Shown one piece after another: positions 27,823 through 34,649 of a stretch of DNA of 64,000 bases (positions are counted from its first letter, which is position 1; every line of letters starts with the position of its first letter). The stretch is from contig NZ_CAJFCI010000029.1 of assembly GCF_904061905.1 (NCBI RefSeq), positions 1 to 64,000 of the forward strand, in the 5' to 3' direction. Both the position numbers and the translations under genes were made by a program. Source of the stretch: Zestomonas carbonaria. Lineage in GTDB: Bacteria > Pseudomonadota > Gammaproteobacteria > Pseudomonadales > Pseudomonadaceae. Under the pieces are notes generated by a model. That model did not search any database, was not told the origin of the DNA, and saw only the letters and a program-made list of their open reading frames with translations.

Positions 27823-28791
27823 ATGCAACCCCAGGCATTCTATCGGGTAGTGGCGGACGATTTCACCGCCGTCGACGGCATTATCAGAAAGCAGCTCACT
27901 TCCCGCGTGCCTCTGGTGGAAAAGATCGGCGACTACATCATCTCCGCCGGTGGCAAGCGCCTTCGCCCACTGCTGGTGCTGCTCTGCGGCAAGGCGCTGG
28001 GACGCGAGGGCGACGACCTGCGCCTCCTCGCCGCCACCATCGAGTTCCTGCACACCGCCACCCTGCTCCATGACGACGTGGTCGACATGTCCGGCATGCG
28101 CCGTGGCCGCTCCACCGCCAATGCGCTGTGGGGCAACGCGCCGAGCGTGCTGGTCGGCGACTTCCTTTATTCCCGCTCCTTCGAAATGATGGTCGAGCTG
28201 GGCTCGCTGCCGGTCATGCGCATCCTCTCCCGGGCCACCCGGGTGATCGCCGAGGGCGAAGTGCTGCAGTTGTCCAAGGTGCGCGACGCCAGCACCACGG
28301 AAGAAGTCTACATGGAGGTCATCCGCGGCAAGACGGCGATGCTGTTCGAGGCCTCGACCCATAGCGCCGCCGCCCTGGCCGACGCTTCGCCGGAGCAGGC
28401 CGAGGCGCTGCGCCGCTTCGGCGACCACCTGGGCGTCGCCTTCCAACTCGTCGACGACCTGCTCGACTATCGCGGCGACAGCGAGACCCTGGGCAAGAAC
28501 GTCGGTGACGACCTCGCCGAGGGCAAGCCGACCCTGCCGCTGATCTACACCATGCGCGAAGGCAGCGCCGAGCAGGCGGCCCTGGTGCGCAAGGCCATCC
28601 AGCAAGGCGGCAGCGAAGACCTGGAAAGCATCCGCGCCGCCGTCGAAGCCTCCGGCTCGCTCGACTACACCGCGAACCTCGCCCGCGACTATGCCGCCCA
28701 GGCAATCGCCTGCCTGGACAGCCTGCCCGCCGGCCCCTATCGCGACGCACTGGTCGAGCTCAGCCAGTTCGCGGTGGCCCGCACACACTGA
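27823..28791 (+). CDS. ispB: IspB, polyprenyl diphosphate synthase
   Basis: IspB makes the long isoprenoid tail of ubiquinone (nonaprenyl in Pseudomonas). The 322-residue protein has the first Asp-rich motif in LLHDDVVDMSGMRRG and the second in QLVDDLLDYRGD, with GGKRLRP for diphosphate binding. The divergent arrangement with rplU-rpmA-obg is the same as in P. aeruginosa and E. coli. A terminator follows at 28810. Confidence 0.96.
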   Translation: MQPQAFYRVVADDFTAVDGIIRKQLTSRVPLVEKIGDYIISAGGKRLRPLLVLLCGKALGREGDDLRLLAATIEFLHTATLLHDDVVDMSGMRRGRSTANALWGNAPSVLVGDFLYSRSFEMMVELGSLPVMRILSRATRVIAEGEVLQLSKVRDASTTEEVYMEVIRGKTAMLFEASTHSAAALADASPEQAEALRRFGDHLGVAFQLVDDLLDYRGDSETLGKNVGDDLAEGKPTLPLIYTMREGSAEQAALVRKAIQQGGSEDLESIRAAVEASGSLDYTANLARDYAAQAIACLDSLPAGPYRDALVELSQFAVARTH

Positions 28792-28809
28792 GATCACGCG
28801 CTCTGCACC

Positions 28810-28834
28810 AAGCCCGCCTTTCGGCGGGCTTTTT
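28810..28834 (+). terminator. ispB terminator
   Basis: GCCCGCC / GGCGGGC stem with a TTTC loop, then five T, 19 bp past ispB. Confidence 0.85.
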
Positions 28835-28874
28835 CATGTCCGTGGAAAAAATTCCAATTGGTACTTGCTATTTC

Positions 28875-28893
28875 GATAATAAGAATTATTCTC
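28875..28893 (+). promoter_or_regulatory. Fur box upstream of the 80-residue iron-response protein
   Basis: GATAATAAGAATTATTCTC agrees with the 19-bp Fur consensus at most positions. It lies about 30 bp before the next gene and overlaps its likely promoter (TTGGTA at 28858), so repression by Fur with iron is expected. Confidence 0.85.
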
Positions 28894-28923
28894 ATCAACA
28901 GACGCGACACACGGAGATGAGCC

Positions 28924-29166
28924 ATGACCTACTTGATCGATGCCTGGCTGGAGCGTCCGCACCCCTACCTGCGGATACTCCATCGCGAGACCGGCGAAGT
29001 CTGTGCCGTGCTTGAAGAAGAAGCCCTCGACGAACTGCGCGACCAAGGGGACCTGGACCTGAACGGGCTGAACTCCAACGAGCCCCTGGTCCTCAAGGAA
29101 CTGGTCCGCAATCTGTTCCTGTTCTGCTACGCCCGCGCCCTGCGCCCGGGCAACGAGCTGCACTAG
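28924..29166 (+). CDS. small Fur-regulated protein, PA4570-like
   Basis: An acidic, soluble 80-residue protein (MTYLIDAWLERPHPYLRILH...) with no cysteines needed for a metal site except two isolated ones and no recognised domain. The matching P. aeruginosa gene, PA4570 in my memory, is strongly induced in iron starvation. The Fur box directly upstream supports this. GGAGATGAGCC precedes the ATG. In PAO1 I recall a cytochrome c gene next (PA4571); here only 145 bp of non-coding DNA follow before the fklB terminator. Function unknown. Confidence 0.85.
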   Translation: MTYLIDAWLERPHPYLRILHRETGEVCAVLEEEALDELRDQGDLDLNGLNSNEPLVLKELVRNLFLFCYARALRPGNELH

Positions 29167-29297
29167 GATCTTGTGAACACTGCGGTTGAGGCTGCCGGGA
29201 CGCAGCACTCGCGCCCGCCTGCCGGGCGCTCATTCAAGGGCAACGGCGCTCTTGAGGATTCTCCGGACGGGACAGGGAAGCTCCGCCCGGGAATCAT

Positions 29298-29306
29298 TTA
29301 TCCACA
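29298..29306 (+). other. perfect DnaA box 1
   Basis: TTATCCACA, the strongest DnaA-binding 9-mer, in the gap between the iron-response gene and fklB. Two more perfect copies and a near copy lie within 2.1 kb. Confidence 0.55.
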
Positions 29307-29310
29307 ATGA

Positions 29311-29346
29311 AAAAGGCCGGGAGCCTGTTCGGGCTCCCGGCCTTTT
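29311..29346. terminator. bidirectional terminator between the iron-response gene and fklB
   Basis: A 15-bp perfect stem (AAAAGGCCGGGAGCC with its complement) with a 6-nt loop. The A and T runs at its ends let it work in both directions; it lies 20 bp past the leftward fklB stop. Confidence 0.85.
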
Positions 29347-29365
29347 CATCGACGCGACCGAAAGA

Positions 29366-29983
29366 TCAGAGAATTTCCAGCAACTCGACGTCGAAGATCA
29401 GCACGCTGTGCGGCGGGATGCTGCCGACGGCCTGGCCACCGTAGGCCAGCTCGCTCGGCACGTACAGGCGCCATTTGCTGCCGGTGTTCATCAGTTGCAG
29501 CGCCTCGACCCAACCGGCGATCACGCCACCGACCGGAAACTCGGCGGGTTGGCCGCGCTGGTAGGAGCTGTCGAACACGGTGCCGTCGATCAGGGTGCCG
29601 TGGTAGTGAGTGCGCACGGTATCCTCGCGGGACGGCTTGGCGCCTTCGCCAGCGGTCAGCACTTCGTACTGCAGGCCCGAAGCCAGTTCGACGATACCTT
29701 CGCGCTTGGCGTTCTCGACCAGGAAGGCGACGCCAGCAGCCGAGGCGGCCTCGGCCTTGGCCTGGGCTTCCACCTGCATGCGCTCGCGGATCACCTGGAA
29801 GCTGGCCGACAGCTCGTCCCGGCCAACCCGGCTCGGCTGGTTGGCGAAGGCATCGCGCAGGCCGGCGACCACCGCCTCCAGGCTGACGCCCGGCGGCGGG
29901 TTGTCGCGCAACTGGTCGCCGAGCTGGCGGCCGATGCCGTAGCTGACACGGGTTTCGTCGGTGGAAAGATCGAGTTCGGACAT
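29366..29983 (-). CDS. fklB: FklB, FKBP-type peptidyl-prolyl isomerase
   Basis: A 205-residue FklB/FkpA-like isomerase. The helical dimerisation domain (1-about 95) starts MSELDLSTDETRVSYGIG; the FKBP domain (about 105-205) has VRTHYHGTLIDGTVFDSS, VIAGWVEALQLM and IPPHSVLIFDVELLEI. It has no signal peptide and is therefore cytoplasmic, like E. coli FklB. A (GGAGGCT)7 tandem repeat lies 47 bp upstream of the ATG. Confidence 0.93.
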   Translation of the reverse strand: MSELDLSTDETRVSYGIGRQLGDQLRDNPPPGVSLEAVVAGLRDAFANQPSRVGRDELSASFQVIRERMQVEAQAKAEAASAAGVAFLVENAKREGIVELASGLQYEVLTAGEGAKPSREDTVRTHYHGTLIDGTVFDSSYQRGQPAEFPVGGVIAGWVEALQLMNTGSKWRLYVPSELAYGGQAVGSIPPHSVLIFDVELLEIL

Positions 29984-30029
29984 GGCGGGATCCCGCTTGG
30001 GAAAAAAGGGCGGCCAGACTAGCACAAGT

Positions 30030-30081
30030 GGAGGCTGGAGGCTGGAGGCTGGAGGCTGGAGGCTGGAGGCTGGAGGCTGGA
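30030..30081. repeat. heptamer tandem repeat (GGAGGCT)7 upstream of fklB
   Basis: Seven perfect copies of GGAGGCT plus GGA, 52 bp without interruption. It lies 47 bp before the fklB start, in the presumed promoter or 5' leader. A related CCAGCCTCCAGCC tract in opposite sense ends the repeat element at 30323. Perfect short-unit arrays of this kind change copy number by slippage. Confidence 0.9.
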
Positions 30082-30120
30082 CAGGGTTCTGGGCACGCAC
30101 CTCTACGTCAAACCTTTTTC

Positions 30121-30323
30121 GCGGCCATGGAACTGGGCGTCCCCGCCGATCCTACAGGTCAACATCGATGCTGACCTGTAGGAGCGCGCCATGCGCGCGA
30201 TCACCGGCAACGTCCAAGGCATCGCCAGCAAGCTGGCTCCTACAACAGCGGACGAGGGGGACGCCCCTACAAGACCACCACCAACCCCAGGCTGCTTTTT
30301 CGTCCAGCCTTCCAGCCTCCAGC
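30121..30323 (+). repeat. 200-bp dispersed repeat, copy A
   Basis: Starts GCGGCCATGGAACTGGGCGT and ends in TTTTTCGTCCAGCCTTCCAG plus CCTCCAGC. It contains a palindrome TACAGGTCA...TGACCTGTA and the Pseudomonas REP-like run GTAGGAGCGCGCC. A copy with the same ends and orientation is at 59272-59473. The gap 29984-30337 between fklB and the UPF0114 gene holds only this and the heptamer array. Confidence 0.85.
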
Positions 30324-30337
30324 CCCCTTATCGACCA

Positions 30338-30826
30338 TCAATGCTTCGTCAGCTTGTCCAGGTAGCCCATGGCAAAGGCCGAGACCACGAAGGTCATGTG
30401 GATGATCACGTACCACAGCAGCTTGTCGTTGGTGATCTGCTGGGCGTCCATGAACATGCGCAGCAGGTGGATGGAGGAGATCGCCACGATGGACGCGGCC
30501 ACCTTCATCTTCAGCGAACCGGAGTCCATCTTGCCCAGCCAGTCGAGCTTTTCCTTGCTCTCGTCGATGTCCAGTTGCGAGACGAAGTTCTCGTAGCCGG
30601 AAATCATCACCATCACCAGCAGGCCGCCGACCAGCGCCATGTCGATCATCGACAGCAGGACCAGGATCAGCTCCGCCTCGGTCTTCTCGAACACGTGCGG
30701 CAGCAGGTGGTAGACCTCCTGGAAGAACTTCAGGGTCAATGCCAGCAGCGCCAGGGAAAGGCCGAAATAGATCGGCGCCAGTAGCCAGCGCGAGGCATAC
30801 ATCGTGTTTTCGATAAAGCGTTCCAT
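30338..30826 (-). CDS. UPF0114 (YqhA-type) membrane protein
   Basis: A 162-residue inner-membrane protein with three or four hydrophobic segments (about 13-33, 53-77, 108-125 and 135-155). It belongs to the UPF0114/TIGR00645 family by [20 protein letters not shown] and the central [20 protein letters not shown]. No function is established. It matches PA4574 in context. The stop lies 14 bp from repeat copy A, and a DnaA box lies 86 bp upstream of the start. Confidence 0.88.
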   Translation of the reverse strand: MERFIENTMYASRWLLAPIYFGLSLALLALTLKFFQEVYHLLPHVFEKTEAELILVLLSMIDMALVGGLLVMVMISGYENFVSQLDIDESKEKLDWLGKMDSGSLKMKVAASIVAISSIHLLRMFMDAQQITNDKLLWYVIIHMTFVVSAFAMGYLDKLTKH

Positions 30827-30911
30827 GGACTCTCACCGTGTGCGCGAAAAATGGCGGCGAGTATACCCAGACGCCATTGCCAGACAACACTGGCCACTGC
30901 GCAGCAGCACT

Positions 30912-30920
30912 TGTGGATAA
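30912..30920 (-). other. perfect DnaA box 2
   Basis: TGTGGATAA, complement of TTATCCACA. The next bases continue as CTCTGTGG, and the same 17-mer recurs at 31414-31430. Confidence 0.55.
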
Positions 30921-30989
30921 CTCTGTGGACGCAATTTCCGCCGCACCGCAGCCACGGGCCCGCCGCCATTCGCGGGCGGAACGCCGGCT

Positions 30990-31331
30990 TCAGCTCTCGG
31001 GGTGGAATTGGCAGTCGCTCAGGCAACGGCCACGGGTGGCATTCACCCGGCGCAGCTCGGCCTGGATATGCAGGCACCAGATGGAGGGCTCGACGGACTC
31101 CTCGTAGCCCATCACGACGAGGTTCTCGGCAATCGCGTCGAGTACCGACTCGGCCACGAAAGGCCCATGGAACGGGCCTTGCGCCTTGACGGCGGTGGGT
31201 TGGCTGCCGGCGATGCCGGCTGCACAGATCAACGTCCAGAGACCGCTTTCGCCTGACAGCGGCCGGACCGCGCATTCGATACGCGTGACCAGCCCAAGAC
31301 ACCGGCGGGTGAGGCAGAGGCTACGCGACAT
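30990..31331 (-). CDS. hypothetical protein, PA4575-like
   Basis: A 113-residue frame starting MSRSLCLTRRCLGLVTR. No domain is recognised. A central stretch rich in small residues (SGLWTLICAAGIAGSQ) is followed by an acidic helix (VLDAIAENLVVMGYEESVEPS); there are six cysteines. Its place between the UPF0114 gene and the LonB-type protease matches PAO1, where I recall a hypothetical gene. Codon positions look coding, but the start is uncertain. Confidence 0.6.
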   Translation of the reverse strand: MSRSLCLTRRCLGLVTRIECAVRPLSGESGLWTLICAAGIAGSQPTAVKAQGPFHGPFVAESVLDAIAENLVVMGYEESVEPSIWCLHIQAELRRVNATRGRCLSDCQFHPES

Positions 31332-31399
31332 GATGGCGCTCCTCGCAGGGTCCGGACTCCAGCCTACACCCCCAACGGCGCCCCAGGGAAGCCTCGCGG

Positions 31400-31422
31400 T
31401 TATCCCCACGAACTGTGGATAA
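31400..31422. other. DnaA boxes 3 and 4 (one near, one perfect)
   Basis: TTATCCCCA at 31400-31408 (one mismatch) on the plus strand and TGTGGATAA at 31414-31422 (perfect) on the minus strand face each other 5 bp apart. They lie in the 244-bp gap between the PA4575-like gene and the LonB-type protease. Confidence 0.55.
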
Positions 31423-31506
31423 CTCTGTGGAGGACACGTGGGAAAGGCGGCCGGGCCAGCCAGGCTCGGGGCCGACCAGGCATCGCTCAAGGACTGACCA
31501 GTTCTC

Positions 31507-31562
31507 GCCCGGTGCAATCCGGGAAACCGGTGACCTCGCAACCCGGATCGCATCCGGGCTGC
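31507..31562. repeat. REP-type inverted pair
   Basis: GCCCGGTGCAATCCGGG and, 17 bp on, CCCGGATCGCATCCGGGC. It belongs to the same family as the pair at 36516-36580 and lies directly after the stop of the LonB-type gene. Confidence 0.7.
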
Positions 31563-31575
31563 AAGGCAGGGTCTG

Positions 31576-34026
31576 TCAGGACTCCTTGGCCTTCTCCGCG
31601 GCGACCGCCGCGCCCTTGATCTGCACTTCCTTGGCCGAGGTCTTGTCTTCCTCTTCCATGTCCAGTTCGGCGATCTCGCGCAGGCGCTCGACCACCTGGG
31701 CGTTGACGCTGCCCTCCGGGAAGTTCCCCTGGTCATCCGCCACGCCGACCTCGCGTCCCACCAGCAGGCTCAGCGCCTCGTCGACGTAACGCACCGCGTA
31801 GACATGGAACTGGCCGTTGCGCACCGCCTGCAGCACGCGGTCGTCGAGCATCAGGTTCGTGACGTTGGCATGGGGAATGATCACCCCCTGCTCACCGCTC
31901 AGGCCACGCGCCTCGCAGAGGCGGAAGAACCCTTCGATCTTCTCGTTGACCCCACCGACCGCCTGCACCTCGCCGAACTGGTTGATCGAGCCGGTGATGG
32001 CGAAGCACTGCTTGAGCGGCGTGCGCGACAATGCCGAGATCAGCGTGCAGACCTCGCCGAGCGAGGCGCTGTCACCGTCGACGTAGCCGTAGGACTGCTC
32101 CAGTGCGATGCTCGCCGAGATCGCCAGGGGGAACTCCTGTGCATAACGGCTGCCCAGGTAGCCGGTGAGGATCATCACCCCCTTGGAGTGGATCGGCTGG
32201 CCGAGGCTGACCTCGCGCTCGATATCGACGATGCCACTGCCGCCCGGATAGACGGTGGCGGAAATCCGCGCCGGCACGCCGAACGCCGAATCGCCGACCT
32301 CCAGCACGGTCAACCCGTTGCACTTGCCCACCGCAGCGCCGGCGGTGTCGATCAGGATGATGCCGGCCAGCATGTCGTCGAGGATGCGCGCCGAGACGCG
32401 CCCGGTGCGGGTCGCCTTGGCCTTCAGGGCACGCTCGATATGACCGGCGTCGGTGACCTGGTCGTTGGCCAGTTGGCGAATGAAGTCGGCCTCGCTGACC
32501 AGTTGGAACAGGTCGCCGATGCGCGCCGACAGGCGCTGCTGGTGTTCGGCCAGGCGCGAACTGTAGGTGGCCAGGCGCGCCACCGCGTCGGAGGTCAACG
32601 GCGCCAGGCCCTCCTCGCTGGTGCGGGTCTTGAGCAGTTGGGCGAACTGTTCGAGGTTGTCCTCGGAGAGGGAGATTTCCTCGTCGAAGTCCACCAGCAC
32701 GCGGAACATCTCCTGGAAGTCCGGGTCGTGGTCCTGCAGCGCGTAGTAGAGCTGCCGCGAGCCGATGATGATGACCTTGACCTGCAACGGGATGACCTGC
32801 GGGGTGAGGGTCACGGTGGCCAGCCGGCCGAACTCGCCGATCGGCGACTCCATCTTCAGCTTGCGGGCGTGCAGGGCGCGCTTCAGGGCGTCCCAGACGA
32901 AGGGCTCGCCGAGCAGCTTCTCCGCCTCCAGCACCAGGAAGCCGCCATTGGCGCGATGCAGGGCGCCCGGGCGCAGTTGCCGGTAGCTGGTGTAGAGCGC
33001 GCCCTGGTCGGTGCTGTATTCGATGCGGCCGAACAGGTTGTCGTAGGTCGGGTGCGACTCGAACACCACCGGCGCGCCGCCATCGGCATGATGGCCGACC
33101 ACCAGGCAGGGGCTGTACTGCTCTTCGAGCAGCTTGCGGGTCTGCACGTCGACCTTCTCCACCTCGACCAGTTGATCGACCACGGTCTTCAGCAGATTGA
33201 CCTGCAAAGCCTGGAGATAGGCGCAGACACCGGCATTTTCCGCGTACTTTTCCGACAACGGGGCAAGCAGCGGCTGCAACGCCAGGGTGATGGTTTCCTC
33301 ATTGAGGTGGCGCAGTTGGTTGCTCGACTCGCGCTTCCACTGCGGCAGGCTGGCCAGTTCCTCGTTGAGACGATCCTCCAGCTCGGCGATATCGGTATGG
33401 AAACGCTCGCGCTCGGCCTCCGGCAACTGGGCGAACTCGGCCTCGTCCAGGGCCTTGCCTTCGCGCATCGGCGTGAAGGCGACGTTGCTGCTGTCGCGGT
33501 AGAGCGCCACGTTGCGCTCCAGGGCCAATCGCTCGATCAGTTCCAGGGCGCGGTCGTAGCGCTGGTTGAAGGCGCGGTCGATGGCGCTCTTCTTCTGCTG
33601 GTAGGCCGGGTGCTCGAAGGCCGCCGGGAAGGTGGCCATCAGGTTGTCGATCAGCACGCCGATGTCGGCGACGAAATCACTGGCGGTGCCTGGCGGCAGT
33701 TCCAGCGCCTTGGGCTCGCGCGGCTCGTCGAAGTTGTTGACGTAGACCCAGTCGGCCGGCGTGTGCAGACGCTTGGCCTCGGCCTTGAGGTAGCGTTTGA
33801 CGAAGGTGAAGCGGCCGGTGCCCGGCTCGCCCATCACATAGACGTTGTAGCCGGGGCGCGGCATCGCCACGCCGAATTGCAGGGCCTCGACGGCTCGCTC
33901 CTGGCCGAGCACGCCGCGGAACGGCTCGAGCTCTTCGGTGATGGCGAAGTCGAACTGGTCGGGGGAGAAGGGTCGGGTCAGCGCTTCGGGCGCCAGGCGC
34001 AGGCCAGCGGCGAGGGGATCGGGCAT
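31576..34026 (-). CDS. LonB-type (YcbZ/LonH-like) ATP-dependent protease
   Basis: An 816-residue protein of the Lon-related AAA/S16 group. The N-terminal AAA-like part has GEPGTGRF (66-73) in the Walker A place, with Arg for the usual Lys. The C-terminal S16 protease domain (about 570-770) has the Ser-Lys dyad S653 in VDGDSASLGE and K696 in GGVNEKIEGF; the 43-residue distance equals that of classical Lon (S679/K722). The protein lacks the Lon N-domain. It is cytoplasmic, with role and substrates unknown; it corresponds to PA4576. Confidence 0.88.
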   Translation of the reverse strand: MPDPLAAGLRLAPEALTRPFSPDQFDFAITEELEPFRGVLGQERAVEALQFGVAMPRPGYNVYVMGEPGTGRFTFVKRYLKAEAKRLHTPADWVYVNNFDEPREPKALELPPGTASDFVADIGVLIDNLMATFPAAFEHPAYQQKKSAIDRAFNQRYDRALELIERLALERNVALYRDSSNVAFTPMREGKALDEAEFAQLPEAERERFHTDIAELEDRLNEELASLPQWKRESSNQLRHLNEETITLALQPLLAPLSEKYAENAGVCAYLQALQVNLLKTVVDQLVEVEKVDVQTRKLLEEQYSPCLVVGHHADGGAPVVFESHPTYDNLFGRIEYSTDQGALYTSYRQLRPGALHRANGGFLVLEAEKLLGEPFVWDALKRALHARKLKMESPIGEFGRLATVTLTPQVIPLQVKVIIIGSRQLYYALQDHDPDFQEMFRVLVDFDEEISLSEDNLEQFAQLLKTRTSEEGLAPLTSDAVARLATYSSRLAEHQQRLSARIGDLFQLVSEADFIRQLANDQVTDAGHIERALKAKATRTGRVSARILDDMLAGIILIDTAGAAVGKCNGLTVLEVGDSAFGVPARISATVYPGGSGIVDIEREVSLGQPIHSKGVMILTGYLGSRYAQEFPLAISASIALEQSYGYVDGDSASLGEVCTLISALSRTPLKQCFAITGSINQFGEVQAVGGVNEKIEGFFRLCEARGLSGEQGVIIPHANVTNLMLDDRVLQAVRNGQFHVYAVRYVDEALSLLVGREVGVADDQGNFPEGSVNAQVVERLREIAELDMEEEDKTSAKEVQIKGAAVAAEKAKES

Positions 34027-34110
34027 CGGGAGTCCTTAGGAAACCGCAGGAGAGATGACCGCATTCTGGCGCTGGCCAAGCGCCGCTGGCAAGGCGCAAC
34101 ACAGGCACAA

Positions 34111-34140
34111 CCGTAGGGTGGGCTGCAGCCCACCCTACGG
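34111..34140. repeat. 30-bp perfect palindrome
   Basis: CCGTAGGGTGGGCTG followed directly by its complement, with no loop. It lies 8 bp past the DksA-like stop and could end transcripts from both sides or be a REP unit. A variant is at 60904-60933. Confidence 0.85.
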
Positions 34141-34148
34141 GCACGGGT

Positions 34149-34472
34149 TCAGTGCTCCAGGTCGGCGCAGGCCAGGCAGTACTCGGCCGCCGGCAACACG
34201 CGCAGCCTCCCGGCTTCGATCGGTTCTCCGCAGCGCAGGCATTCGCCATAGCTGCCATCGGCGAGGCGCAACTTGGCCTTGCCAACCTGCAGCAATGCCG
34301 CCTCGGCTTCGGCCAGAAGCGCCTCCAGGACTTCATCGTTCTGCCGCTGCACGGCCTGCTCGGCGAAGTCCGGCGAATGGCTGCGCGCCAGGTCACGGCG
34401 GATGGCGGCGGCCCGCGCGCTGTACTCAGCCGCCAGGGCATCGAGCGCGGCACGGGGATCGAAAGCGGTCAT
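34149..34472 (-). CDS. DksA/TraR-family zinc-finger protein
   Basis: A 107-residue protein with an N-terminal helical hairpin and a C4 zinc finger (CLRCGEPIEAG...CLAC) near the C-terminus. Members bind RNA polymerase through the secondary channel and modify its response to ppGpp. It is shorter than DksA (about 150 residues), like TraR or PA4577 of P. aeruginosa. The coiled-coil tip lacks an obvious DxxDxA, so DksA-like activity is uncertain. AGGAG lies 8 nt before the ATG. Confidence 0.87.
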   Translation of the reverse strand: MTAFDPRAALDALAAEYSARAAAIRRDLARSHSPDFAEQAVQRQNDEVLEALLAEAEAALLQVGKAKLRLADGSYGECLRCGEPIEAGRLRVLPAAEYCLACADLEH

Positions 34473-34649
34473 GGCAGGACTCCTGAAGGAAAAAGTACGA
34501 GGGGGATTTTCATTAGTGTGGACAGGGAACGGCGTTCCGGTATTGAGCTGCGACAAAAACTTGCACAGTTGCCGCTCGGCGGCTTGCTTGACACCCACCC
34601 GCCCATCCCCAAAGCTCCGTGCACGTCTCCGGAATAAGAACGACGCCCC

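Noticed and set aside
29298..31422. The DnaA boxes as a replication origin
   Set aside because: There is no AT-rich unwinding region and no dnaA, dnaN, gyrB or rpmH neighbour; only titration or a regulatory site remains plausible.
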